Origin: Setoptus koraiensis
Taxonomy: Eukaryota; Arthropoda
Direction: 5' to 3'
Assembly: GCA_048013815.1 (NCBI GenBank)
Contig: CM106586.1
Span: forward strand, 17,298,001 to 17,362,000
Length of the DNA: 64,000 bases
The notes beneath the pieces were generated by a model. The model did no database searches, was not told where the DNA came from, and was given only the letters and a program-made list of their open reading frames with translations. Position 1 is the first letter of the stretch; every line of letters starts with the position of its first letter. Below are positions 30,901 through 44,100 of the stretch, one piece after another. Made by a program: the position numbers and the translations under genes.

Positions 30901-32154
30901 GTACAACTAACGACTTAGTGCAATTTATGTTGACAGCTAACAATCAATTGCACAAATTCGACTTCTTTCTTTCTGTTTCGTCGGATGATGTTTTTGGATC
31001 TGGCAATAGCAAGCGTCAGTTCTGATTATAATGAAACTGTTACATTGAATGTGGTTCTCTCGAGCTCTGCAGTTGTTCGAATGGAGGCTGAAACTTGGAG
31101 AACTGTTCAGTGGCAAGGGTTAGTTGATGTGAGTTTGCACGAAATACATTGCCCTGTCATCCAATCCTGATATATGCACAATCTCTGATACTTGCGACCA
31201 GTATTCAATCTGAGGCTCTTGCAAGACCCATCACGCCTGCAGGGCCTAAAGGGCGAAGAGCCGAGACGCGGAGGACGCACACAAACATCGCATCGGTGTT
31301 GGTTGGGTTTGATCTTTCTCGTTCCGACTCTGGTGCGCATTAATGTAATAATGATAACAATGCTGATCAAGACTAATCTTGACCGGACCAGGATGAAGGA
31401 TCCCAGCGCTTCATTCAATTGTGTGGGTGTGTGCTGTGATTGGGCCCAATTTTTCAAGATTATTTCGTTAAGATGGGGTCTAGATATAGCATCAGAAAGT
31501 AAAACTATGGTCTATATCAATTTGCGACTTTGTTACCTGGCCAGAGTCGCTTGCTGATGCAGCTGACGTAAGCCTGGCCTCTCGACTGCTTCTCGATGAT
31601 TCGCCCACCTAAAATGATTTATGTCACTTGTGAGCGAGCTGACGCGAGCCGGGGCCCTAATAAGCTCGTTGAAACCATTAAGTCTAGTGGTGCACGAATG
31701 ATAAGTGGGTACGGCGCGCATTGGGTTATGGTGGTCCAAAATGAATCTCTCCTCCTGTCTAATGTGTTGAATAAATTATTGTGCCCGGCTGAAAAGCCAC
31801 CACTCTCACAATGCTGCTGCTCATTATGATTACCTGACATAGTAGACAATTACTACTCTGTGTGTAGCGTATTCTCTCACCTGGCGATGACTTGGCTTTT
31901 CGGGGGGCCCGGCGCAAGTTAATCTAATTTTCATCAATTCTATAAGTAGTATAAGTTGCAGCGCGTGCACGTTGATTGGTGGCACTCATTATATATACAG
32001 CGAATATTAACAGCGAACAAACAGCGTGGCGGGCCGGCGGGGGGAGGGGGTCCACTAATGGGTAGCCTGCAACAACGAGATAAGTGAGTTTACTTGTTGT
32101 TGCTCACTGTTGTGATAGGCGATTGTTCGGCGTTAACCCTTGTGCGTGCGTGTG

Positions 32155-32654
32155 NNNNNNNNNNNNNNNNNNNNNNNNNNNNNNNNNNNNNNNNNNNNNN
32201 NNNNNNNNNNNNNNNNNNNNNNNNNNNNNNNNNNNNNNNNNNNNNNNNNNNNNNNNNNNNNNNNNNNNNNNNNNNNNNNNNNNNNNNNNNNNNNNNNNNN
32301 NNNNNNNNNNNNNNNNNNNNNNNNNNNNNNNNNNNNNNNNNNNNNNNNNNNNNNNNNNNNNNNNNNNNNNNNNNNNNNNNNNNNNNNNNNNNNNNNNNNN
32401 NNNNNNNNNNNNNNNNNNNNNNNNNNNNNNNNNNNNNNNNNNNNNNNNNNNNNNNNNNNNNNNNNNNNNNNNNNNNNNNNNNNNNNNNNNNNNNNNNNNN
32501 NNNNNNNNNNNNNNNNNNNNNNNNNNNNNNNNNNNNNNNNNNNNNNNNNNNNNNNNNNNNNNNNNNNNNNNNNNNNNNNNNNNNNNNNNNNNNNNNNNNN
32601 NNNNNNNNNNNNNNNNNNNNNNNNNNNNNNNNNNNNNNNNNNNNNNNNNNNNNN
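32155..32654. other. Assembly gap, exactly 500 N
   Basis: 500 unknown bases are flanked by TGTGCGTGCGTGTG on the left and GTGTGTGTGTGTG on the right. The round size indicates a placeholder gap, and the flanks show that the assembly broke in a GT microsatellite. True length is unknown. Confidence 0.97.
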
Positions 32655-33083
32655 GTGTGTGTGTGTGCAACGCGGGGCATGCACAGCGTGGACGAGCGCC
32701 GTGTCGTCGGCAGGGCGACAATTGGATCGGGCGTAATTTGCAATTCGAAACTGCCAACAAGCTCGCACACAAATCAAATACACGTTACCGCGTCTAAATG
32801 CTACTTGCCTATACTTGTTGGGGCGCGCATCATGTCGGCTGCTCTGGCGGTCCGCATGATGCGCGCCTGGCCACCCGATCATCAGTCGGTTGTGATGGCT
32901 CGCGTGGGGGGTAGGGGGGTAGGTAGGTGTGCAAGAAAGCGCGTGCGAGCAAATTCTACTCATTGCGCGCTCGCTGCCTATTTGCTGATAGTTCGATTTG
33001 AGCCATCTCTCACATTGCCACATCATCACAAAAGAGCGTCTCACTCGCTGCTTACCATTCCGATAGCGTGCCGATTCGTTTTG

Positions 33084-33087
<4 letters not shown>

Positions 33088-33133
<46 letters not shown>
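33088..33133. repeat. (GT)n microsatellite
   Basis: An uninterrupted GT run of about 46 bp. Confidence 0.95.
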
Positions 33134-33136
<3 letters not shown>

Positions 33137-35206
33137 AGAAACTGAGACTGCGGCACCATTGACTGTGAGTTCATCCGAAGGAATGAAGTGCGTCGCTAGT
33201 GTGTGCGTGTGCCACTTACACCAGCAAGGAATGCCTGCCCATCGATACGCTCAGATCTCGATCGGGCGCCCAGCAAAGCGTATTCAGCTCAACGCCCCAA
33301 ACAAGCTTTTCCGAAGCCATTTTGCTCACTTTTTAGGGTAATATCCTGGCGATTCGGATGTGCGTTGCACGCCATTTGTCTGCAACTTCGACGCGGCCAG
33401 CGCCCGCACTGAAAAGCGTATTGACAAGACCGGAAAAACCAAAATATCACCCGAACCTGTTACCGAAAGTGGGAAAAATGGCATTGAAAAACTGTTTCGG
33501 GGCGTCGAGCCGAACAAGTTTCGTCAGGCTAGGTTAGATCGCAATGCGAATCGCATTCGATCTCACAATCAGTGGGCAGGGTCTCCTTGTAAGATGGTCC
33601 CAATATTCGATGGTGCACACAACAGATGTGTGCGCATGCGTTTCGGGGTGGCACCCCACTCGATCTGTCTATTCTCGCAGTGTGTGTGCCTAAGCCCACC
33701 CCAAAACTGGCTCGTCGCATCTATTGGGCCCGTTGTCGCATCGCTCGATTATGTTGCCTCACTTTTTGCGCCCCCCCCCCTTACAAACATACTGGTGTTC
33801 CGAAGTTGGGAGTCCCAAGTTGGGCAAGTGCAGATTGTGTGCACACGCTCGCGAGTCGCGAATCACTAGCGCGGTGCCAATGTCAATGAGACACCAATGG
33901 CTGACCAACAAGTATAGGCATAAATGCTTTTTGCCTGCTTGAACTTACACAAGGCGCACACATGCGATTCGTTGCATCTTTTCATCCCCACTTTTAAGTG
34001 GCAACGCGCTGTCGTGAGAAAGGAAAGTGCAAGTATAAATACACTTATATAGAGCAGAGACGCATAATACAGTGCGCCATGTGTATAAATTATTATTATT
34101 AATATAACATTTACACCAATGTATACGTGTTAGGGCTCGAGTGGCATACATCAGCACGCGCTATGTGTCACAGGATCTTTGTGTGTTCATCCATTGAATC
34201 GGTTGAATGTGCACAAAGCCGCGCACATAAATATATAAATATACAGATATATAGATTGTATGTTATATAAATACAAGCCCACAGATAGAATAAATCAACA
34301 ACATGTGAGTTCCAATGGAGTGTGTGTAACACTCGTGCCAGCAAACGCATTTCCACTTTGCCATTGTGAGGTAGACAAAATGGCGTTGTCGTCACCCCAT
34401 GAGAAAAAGTGTGCGCTCCTCTTAAGTGTGTGTGTGTGTATCGTTGTATATTGAGTGGCTCTTCCCAACGATAAGTAGCAATATATGGTGGCATAGTTTT
34501 CATAGCAAACTCAACAATTAGAGTGGCATTGTTATCTTTTTCCAACTTTGTTATTGCCATATTATTATTAATATATATTATTATTGCTATCATCAGTGTG
34601 TGTGCGCGACAAAACACAGTTGCTTTATTTTCATTAGCCCACCAAGACTTTGCGTGTGCCGTGTAGAGTTTGTTCGCCATCTTGAATCATTTTTGTTCTC
34701 GCGCCAACCACGTGGTGTGCGAGTTTCTACGTCATAGATATTCTATATATTGCAGCACACACTGCATTCGATGCGCCATTGTGTTGTGTGTTCGATTGCT
34801 GCTTTGTGTGGCGCAAAAAATCGAACTATCTAGATGGCTAGGCTGGTCCACTGACAAGCTTGTGGGGGCCATTGTGAATCACAATTTGTGAGGGGTCAGT
34901 TGGTGGGGCCACGTTGGCATGCGTGATAGTAGTCGGTGAAAAGCAATTGATGGGATTCCCTGTCTGCTCGACGATCTGTGTGTGCATGCCGATAGTTGGT
35001 TCGGGCTGCGTGCATCAAGTCCGCTCGAGCGTGCCCAAGACTCATTTTTGTCGGGCAAACAGATGGGCATGCCCGGCACTTGGGCCGGTTTCAGTCTTGG
35101 GCCTACATCTCTCGCGGGGCACGCACAAACGGGTCTGCCCAGGCGCCCGGGCATCTCGCACGAGCCTAATATGATGCAGTATAAAGCATGCACGCGGGCC
35201 AGCTAG

Positions 35207-35280
35207 CCGGCGAACATTTTGGCCGGCGAACATTTTGGCCGGCAAACATTTTGGCTGGGCAACATTTTGGCTGGAGAACT
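35207..35280. repeat. 16-bp tandem repeat, CCGGCGAACATTTTGG type
   Basis: Four full units and a partial fifth occur in tandem. The first two are identical and later ones carry one to three substitutions, giving a gradient of divergence along the array. Confidence 0.9.
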
Positions 35281-36629
35281 TTCGTGGGGTTCGATGGGCG
35301 GCGAAAGATAAAATTGTCATCAGGCGAACATGAGAGGGCAATAGCAGGCACGAAACATAGAGAGCAAACGCATGGCGAACACAACGGGCGAAATCTCGAT
35401 ATCATCAAGATCGTGTCGTCTAGTTCGTCATATCATCATCGTGTCATTCTATTCACGCCATTTTGTTTTGCGCGTCACAGCGCGCCGGCTCAAGGCCAGG
35501 TCGATCGTCGCTGATTACAGTGTCTCTAGTGCTAGTGTTTCCTCTAATGACTTATTAGACAAATTGCTCTTGATTCCCCCGATGATTCACTCAATTAGTT
35601 TGTTGTCTATAATACGTTCGTAATGGGACTGTGTGTTCATGTGTGTACTGCACACATGCACACAATGGCCGACGGTTACGTGTCCATCACAAACTGCCGA
35701 TATTGTAATTCGATTGAACGTTCCGTGTTTCTGTGTATGCACGCATGCAAACCGTTCTTTTAATGTCTACGCGCAAACCAATTCCTCAACAGCAAGCCAG
35801 TGCCCGAATTATATTATTATCACTATTTGTTGGCATTTTATTACTAATGCAGCCGTAGTTACTATCATTACTGTTATTATCATTATTTGCTATGTTATTG
35901 TCATTTTTATTATTATTGTCATTACTAGAAGTGTTTAGCATAGAGATTAAAGTAATAAAGAAGAAGCGGTTATACTCATTGAAAGAAAATAGATAGCTAT
36001 TTCGATAAGTCTGCTGCATAAGACGGCAAAGCTGGCGAGCGAGCCAACAGCCGATGCGAATGGTCTGCTGTTTGCACGTGTAATGATCCTCCTGGCCCAG
36101 TTGGGCACATACACACAAATTAAGCATGACAACTAAACCATTTTAGGCATGGCATTTGTTTTGGGCATAAAAAGGCCCAACAATAACAGCATCAACAGCA
36201 GCAACAGCGGCGCCAACATAAGCGCCAAGTTGAATAACTAAAACATCAAGACAATAACCAAGATGGTCATGAGAACAGAACAAATAAATGAAATTTGCAT
36301 CAAGTTGGCAGGATTCAATGATTGCATACTAAGAGAGCACATAAATAAAAAGACGAAGCGACTGTGCCAGACTGAATTACATCACTGACTGGAAGAGAAG
36401 AGGATATTGCAACTGTTCGGGACAGAGCAACGCTGATATCAATGTAATGTGTGTTGAGGAATAATTACGTACACATTACGAAAACTGAACAGAATCATTT
36501 ATCATGGCTGCAAACACGAGTACATCCCGCCATGCTTACAACAGTACACTGGCTAGTTGGTTTATAGGTGCTAGCGGAAGGGACAATTCAACATGAACAA
36601 ATTGTGCTACAACTTTATCGATCCAACTA

Positions 36630-36663
36630 CACTTTCAATAAGGCCACTGCCTTATTGAAAGTG
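36630..36663. other. Perfect 15-bp hairpin with four-base loop
   Basis: CACTTTCAATAAGGC (36630-36644) and its exact reverse complement (36649-36663) flank the loop CACT. It lies 1.6 kb upstream of the first placed PDE11 exon. It resembles no RNA class I know. Confidence 0.6.
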
Positions 36664-38269
36664 AGGCGCCTCTCGGCTCACACAACACGCCATAATGTTG
36701 AAAGAAACAACGGAAATTTGTAACAAAGACAGATAACTTTGCATGATCATTATGAACCAAGTTTATCATTGCAATAAATTAACCAGCGCACAAACAAGGA
36801 TAAAAAAATAGTGACAGATGTGTGGAGACAGAGAACGATATCTTGACAGTGCTTGGCGAGAACGTTATGCGCACCAGTTATGTTATATCTCCCATTAGAG
36901 TGCAATCAAAGAAGCATCTACTCAAACAGTTGTCATTTTGTTATCACAAACCAACACAACATTAGATATAGTCGATGCATCAAGCTGAATGGTATTCACG
37001 TGAATTAACAACAGCATAATCTTCAGAAAATAAACAAGTGCATGTAAGTGTTCAGGATACAATTGTGTCAGGCATTCAGAAGACAATGATAAGCACATTC
37101 TTCATTAGTGTTCTTGATTGTTGACCAATAATTGACGTTGGATTTATGGTATGCTATTCAATACAAGTTCAATTTCAAGGATTTATTAGCATGTGAACAC
37201 CCAAGTAATCACATTAGTTTCGCAATTCAAACTGTCAGAAGTGTCGGACGCATGTGGTCCTGATCAATGATGAGATTGGCTCCGATCCAATATATCATCC
37301 AGATTGCGGCGACAAGTTGCACTTATATTGCCAAGTAGCCAAGAATTCATTCTTCACTTATCGAGTGTGTCCTAAATGAAAGTGCAATAGATAACTCAAA
37401 GTAATTGTGCACTCTCACGGTATCTTTAACCAGTTAATGGTAAAAAAAAGATATTGCAAAGAATATAAGAAAACTCTACACCTTCAAACAAGATAACATT
37501 TTGGCTAACCTGAGTACATATAAATAGCGTACTTGTGATCACCAGAGTCACAATGGTTCGAGCAGCAGCACTTATAAAAGTCAAAGGTAGAGAGAAAGAC
37601 AAATTTTACCCTCTCATCTAACGTAAATGAGTCCAATCACAATCAAACTCTAGCCACATATCGATAATAATAAACCCCACTAAAAATGCAAAATGGCAAA
37701 CTCAAGTACCTTGTTGAATCATCTCAACCGAGACAGAGTGGTATGAAATGAGCCATGGATATCTGAGAAAAATGTTAATTTTCGATCTAGCGATCATCTA
37801 CATTATAAAAGCGCTGAATACAATGAACCCAAGGTGTAACTAAACTATCGTTTAGTTAGCGCGGGAACGTGGTATCTGATTAAAACATATTCGTTCGAAT
37901 GCGCAATCGCACCCGCAACAATAACTACCCGTCGCCGGATGATCCGACGCATGACGTGTATAGATTTATATGTCTGCGGTGCGATGAGATGGCTGCACAC
38001 GAGCTTCATCATCACATCCAACTAGCTTGCGAGTCATCAGTTTTCTGATTTAATTCTTCATTACACCAACTGAAGTGAACTGTCCTAGCGGGACAACTTC
38101 TAATTCAACTAAGCACTTTACCATGTGATGTGTGAGGGGCGCTCTTCTCTAAAAGATTAGATTGATTAATTAATTCAGAATATTGACTCTTTCCTCGTAT
38201 TCATTATTATTCTCTTATTATATATTTATCACGATGCGCCAATTGTTGTAACCAAAATACTGCGTCTAA

Positions 38270-41150
38270 ATCAGACTCAGGAGAGGGAAAAATCAGGACA
38301 TAAATAGTAATAACCATTCGCACCAGTCAATAACCAAGCAACGAGAGCAAACAGTTGAGACAAATCAAAAGCAAATAGATATAGAAGTGTCGTCAGATAT
38401 CGAAAATATATTAACTGAAACATCGTCACCATGTGCATTAATTTCCAATGAAAACGACTTCTTTAGAACATTAGAAAACCAGGTTGAGTTTAAGCGATTA
38501 ACAGGTATCGATAAATCGGTGGAAACTTTCGTGAATGCAATTACAAAAGAGCAACATCACGTAATTTCGTCTAATAATACCATTAATTCAGTCACATTAC
38601 ACCAAAGAAGATTACATCTCAAATCTGGTCATCATCATCTCCAGCAAGATGACAACTCTGTCATAAATTGTTTGAGTGATTGTGACAAAAAACAAGAATT
38701 ATTGTTATTGAATCATCAGATATCAACAGAAGTGGCGCAGTTTCTCTCTTACGAATTGTCAGACTTGAATCAAGGACTCCATCAAGATGATCTGTTATCA
38801 AAGAAATTAGAGAGTATCAACTTTAACTCAAATCAGCAATGCCATCATAACAAAGATCAACTTGTCAGCCCAAAGTCAACAAGTTGTTTTCGTTGTTTGC
38901 AATATGGAGATTCAAGCAAGACAGTCGACACTAGAGATTATCAAGCAAAAAGTGAGAAGTCAATCAATGGCTCGGTAGCCTTTAAAAACGAAAAAAATTC
39001 ATCGATTCAATCAGGTCCCTCTACTAGTCGATCAAATAAAACTCCAAGTAAAGAACCAACTAGGGATATCAATAAATTCGAGAATGTTCTATGCAGTGCT
39101 CAAGATCATGACATATTGGATTCAGTTTGTGATTCGAAATTACTTCAGACCAACATTTGTGGTGATGTGAAGACAAACAAACAACTTCAGATAAGAAATA
39201 GACATAGCGCACCAAATGGTGGTAATTCATTTGCCATTCGTTGTTGTTGTTGTTTCAGATCAGTGAGCATCGATAAGAGTGACACTGTTATCGATCCCGG
39301 CAACTCGGTTAGTTTGCACAACGTTGATAACAACAATAGTGACAAGCCATACTGTGATAATCTACCGGAATATCAAGCTTCAGGTACGTTTAGTGTTAAA
39401 CTTTTATGATATAACAAGTCTAGTGAATCAGTTACTAATCTACCCATGTACTTCGAACTATTGGATTTGTATTTATAAAAAGACACTAAGACCAAAGATC
39501 TCTAAAGGCATCACCTCACTTTGTTCTTTATCTAAGCTGCTAAACTAGTGATGACGTCACTTTAATCTGACATAAGAAGTCACTTATTCTCAGTAGATGT
39601 TTCAGAGAGTGAAATATCATGTCAACACTACCCTAGTCAAAGGCTCTCGAGAGGGATTTGACTAGGAATAGTAGATCAGATATAAAGTTTGCTGTTGATA
39701 TTTCATCTCAATCTATTGGTCATAATAGATTACGTAAGGAAAATATCCTTAAGACCTAGTTATTTTTACATGAATCTTTCCATTGTCGTTTGTGTGACGT
39801 GGTATAGTTTCGTAGTCTATCTGAGAGGCCAATCAACCCATGAACGACTTCGACCAGCAATAAGGAATCATATTTCAATTTCGATTAATCTTCTCATATC
39901 CTCTCTCATATCAATGATAATTACAATATCACCACATTCACTAGTCTCAGGATATATACACCAGAAGAATACTGATTCAGAAAATAAAGAATGTCCTGTA
40001 ACAAAAGCCGAATACAATCAGTCAATGAATCCAAGTAAGCAACATTGCGAATCCACCTTGGCAGTTAATAACAAAACTGAAGGCCATATTGATGCTGTGT
40101 GTAATGAAATAGTTATCACCAAAAATATCGGCGAAAATGACATGTTGACTTTGGGAGACAAGTCAAAGTCGATCAACGAAATAGATCCGGATCACGTAAC
40201 AGACAAGGAAAGTGATGAAGAAATCGAATTAAATTGTAATAGCTGTAATGGCAATAATCGTTACTCTAGCGTTAGTGACGTACGCTCCAATGACGTCACA
40301 AACAAGCTGCCATTAAACGATGTCACTGGTGTCGAAATTGAAAGAAAAGATCAATCAAATATCTACAATGAAAATATAGATGATAATAATAATAATTTGG
40401 GCATTGGTAGTGTTGAATTAGCACCAGAAAAAACTGAGTCTGTGGAGCAACCAATAGAAGTAAATAAAAACGAAGTTAATAGAACAACAACAACAACAAC
40501 GAAAAAAGTAGTATTATCATCATCATATGGACATGGCGACCAACTTGAGGATAGTTGTATAGTTGAAACAGCAACAACAAGCGAATTGTTAGACGAGAAA
40601 TTATATGATCGTCAATCATCAAATTACAACAGCCAGTCGAAAACAAATAATAATAATAATAACAACTACAGCGCAAAACTTAATGATAAGGATAAGAATG
40701 ATACTGTTGACGCCGATGCTCATCATAATAGTAACATAAATAGTATCGGCATTGTTGTTAGCGGATCTATTAAAGATTATAATAATATTAATAGCGTTCA
40801 AAGTAGACTAGAAACGACGCCAGCAGCAGCGCAAGCAACCATAACAAAACAATCTAGAATCATGTCTCAACCAATAGATGATGATGGTAATATTTGGGGA
40901 AGCAGCCGTAGTATTAATCAAATAGTGGTGAACGAGGCAAGTATAGGCATAGAAGCAGCAAGCTCGGGCAAAAGTTATAACAATAGCGGCACAAGAATTA
41001 ATAAGAGCCATCAAATCGACGCAGATGACGCCGATGAGCATATAGTTATCGGCGATAGCAAAAAGCATAGAGTAGAGTATGATAATATTGATGGCAATAT
41101 GAGTTGTAAAGACGACGACAACGACACCGACAAAGTCAACGACAGCGATA

Positions 41151-41181
<31 letters not shown>

Positions 41182-44100
41182 TGACAACAGCACGAATAGA
41201 AGCACAAACAGCAGCTCAGTAGGTAGATTTGAGCAACACAATACTAGATCGAAGTCGGCTCACGCAGAGACTGAGTTGGCTAGCTTCGAGGCGGAAACAA
41301 AAACAGCAATCATGAGCAATAGTGGAGCAGTTGAAGATGATGATGCTGTTAGTTGCGACGACTGTGATGTTGTTGGCAGTAGTAGTAACAAGGGGCAGAA
41401 ACAGTTTGAAGAAACAGCGCCTAACCAACAACAGCAGCCTTCTATGAGTAACAATAAATTGCTTCAACGTTATAATTCTAGCAGTTCAGTTGTTGGACAA
41501 CAGCAACATGGTTCGAATGAGAAACGAATGAGCAGCTCATCGTGTGCCAGTGATAATGTAACTGTTCAATGTGGAGGGCAAACTCCTCATTCCGTTCATA
41601 GTGCATTGAACCATAATCGCAAATCAAGTCAACAGCAACCGCAAAGAGATTGCGGCTCTTTAGGTGATAGCGGCAAATTGTTGCCCAATGCTCTTGGCCA
41701 AGTCCATCCTCATCAGCAGCAGCAGCAAGACATAGTAGCTAATTTACAAGAGCAACAACAACATTTTAGTCAGCAGCAAAGGCAGACAATCAGTAGCGGC
41801 CATTCTCGGGCTAGTTTGAGCGATACCACAAACAGTAGTAACACTACTAGTCCACATGTTAGTAAACAAAGGAAGGCGTCATTGAATTCAGCGCCGGCCA
41901 CGGTATGTGGGACAAAACGGACATCGGCCAGCAACTATCTCATTGCGGCGGCCACGCTAACACCCTTAAGTTCAACGACCAACATTAGGACACACGAAAT
42001 TAGTGCCATTAGTAGCAGCAGTGACAGCGCCGCCTCCGATCAAATTCAAATTTTCAATATATCCACAACATTAGGCTCTATTGCGGGCACTGCACAACTA
42101 TGGAGCATATCCCGTAATCCTGAGTGGCACCCTAGGCGAGCCTCTGTTGCAACGTGTCAACTGAACGAGACGACGACAGCAAAATCTCATTATTTGAATA
42201 ATCAGCATAATAGCTCTACTGGCTACCACTCGCATAGTTTTACCAAGAACTATAATAACAACAAGACAACAACAACAACAGCAAATATTGCAACATCGAG
42301 CAAGAGCATTCGAGATGGTGCAGTGTTATCGTATAATAGTAATAACATTAATACCTATGATAGACAACATTCTGTAAGTGCTATAAACACAATAACGCTA
42401 CCATTGGCCGCCCCTGGAAATCGCATTTATTCACAACAAAACAGAACTTCTGCAATATCGAATTCATATTCAAATGCTTTCAGCGCAAGCAGCACCAGCA
42501 ACAGCAGTAACCCACAACAGCAACAACAACAACAACAACAGCAGCATCAGCATTCACAAACAACAAACAACCAGCAAGGCTCACTGTTGGAACAACAAGA
42601 ACAACAAAACATTTCGTCATTAATAAAACAGCAACACAAGCAACAACAGCATCATCACATTACCACGTGCTGCAATTGTAATTGTCACGCTCAACAAAGA
42701 AGACTAACTCATGCTTGTATTCAAGCCATGATCACTAGTAAATCTTCAAATAATTCCGCCTCGTTGTGGTCTCGATTTCGTAGTAGAACCATCGATGATG
42801 AACAACAACATGGCGAAGCTGCTGGCACCAATCAAAAGAATCAGCAGCATCCATTGTTATCCAATAATAATAATAACAACAACAACAACAGCAAGCTGCC
42901 AAAATCATCATCGAATCACATTGATAGCAATACTATTAATTACACCAATAATAATAGTACCAACACCAACACCACCGCCACCGCTGCTAGCTCAAGTAAG
43001 AGCAGTCAGAGCAACTCGGCTGCCCTACTGTCTAGTCAATCTAATTTATTACAATCGAATAACAACAATATGACAACAAGTCATGCAGTTAATCATAGAA
43101 CAAAAAAGATATTAGCATCAGATAGAACAAACTCTAATAATACAACAACTGAAAGTTGTGAGATATTAGGACCTAGTGAACGTCATCCATCTATATCTAT
43201 CGAATCGTGCTCACCTAAACGTGATTTAGATAGAACTAGCGACTGTTATAATGAGACAGAGCAGGAGGATTGCGATAATAATGCTGCCAATTCAATCAAT
43301 CCGGCCCTCATCGCTTTGGCGAAAAAGACCGCCTCATCTCATGCTGCCGAAAGTTATCTAATTGCTAATAAGTCAGCAACAGCAACTAGAAGTAGTAATT
43401 CTGATAATAATAAAAACGACAACTGTGAACATATTTCATCATCCGTAAACTGTGATAAACAACAACAACGTCAGAACACCAACTGTTCGTTACTGACGTC
43501 CTGTGATGCTAATAGCACTACTATTAGCAATGAGAATCCTGGCAGAAGTAGAAAACTGGCAAATATACCAACTTTCGAAAACAAACAACAATTTACACAA
43601 CAATCAAAACTAGCGTCGTTGTGTAAAAAGACAACAAACAATGAAAATAACAAAAGAAATAGTTTCGAAACCCAGAGTGACAAAAACGACGATCCTACAG
43701 ACCACCACAAAAGATCATCCAAAGAGAGCGATCTTAAGAATCCAGAGCCAACTGATGAGCTTGAGCAAGCAAACAGTCTGGAGGAGGATCTAGATAGTCA
43801 GATAGAAGAGGACGAAATGATTGAAGCTATCATAGTGGAATCATGGCTAGACGATCATCAGGCCTTTGTCAATGATTACTTCATGAGACGAGCCACTAGA
43901 AAACTGATAGACGATTGGCTTTCGTCGCGAACACTGGCTGGCATCGCCACCGGCAGCTGTTCACGTATATCGTTGGCGTCATCGTCTCGGCCAAATTCCG
44001 GCTCCACAACTCCTGTCAGGAAGATTTCAGCCACCGATTTTGAGACTCGTTCTAATGGAGGCTTTTTGCGGCCGATGGTCAGCACTACTCCGGATGGAAT

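Larger units (their letters stand above)
24401..32154. other. Long AT-rich intergenic region, no gene called
   Basis: I find no recognisable coding sequence in 7.7 kb. It contains an AGT/AGA triplet array (24462-24545) and an AT microsatellite (27882-27931). Between about 26.4 and 28.9 kb several short minus-strand frames look slightly protein-like, and at least two follow pyrimidine-AG acceptor-like sites, but none matches a family I know. The region may include introns or 5' non-coding exons of PDE11. Confidence 0.45.
32655..38269. other. Intergenic region upstream of PDE11, no gene called
   Basis: No supported protein gene was seen. The first in-frame coding exon of PDE11 that I can place lacks a Met, so a start exon must lie somewhere here or further upstream. 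E-box-like CACGTG sites occur near 36081 and, as the palindrome TTCACGTGAA, near 36997. Two hairpins and a 16-bp tandem repeat are listed or described separately. Confidence 0.45.

Noticed and set aside
32084-33137. Frames spanning the N gap
   Set aside because: Most of their length is unknown bases and the remainder is GT repeat and non-conserved sequence.
35270-35310. tRNA-like GGTTCGATG phrase with CTTTCG/CGAAAG pairing
   Set aside because: The T-arm spacing is wrong and there is no matching D-arm, anticodon arm or acceptor stem.
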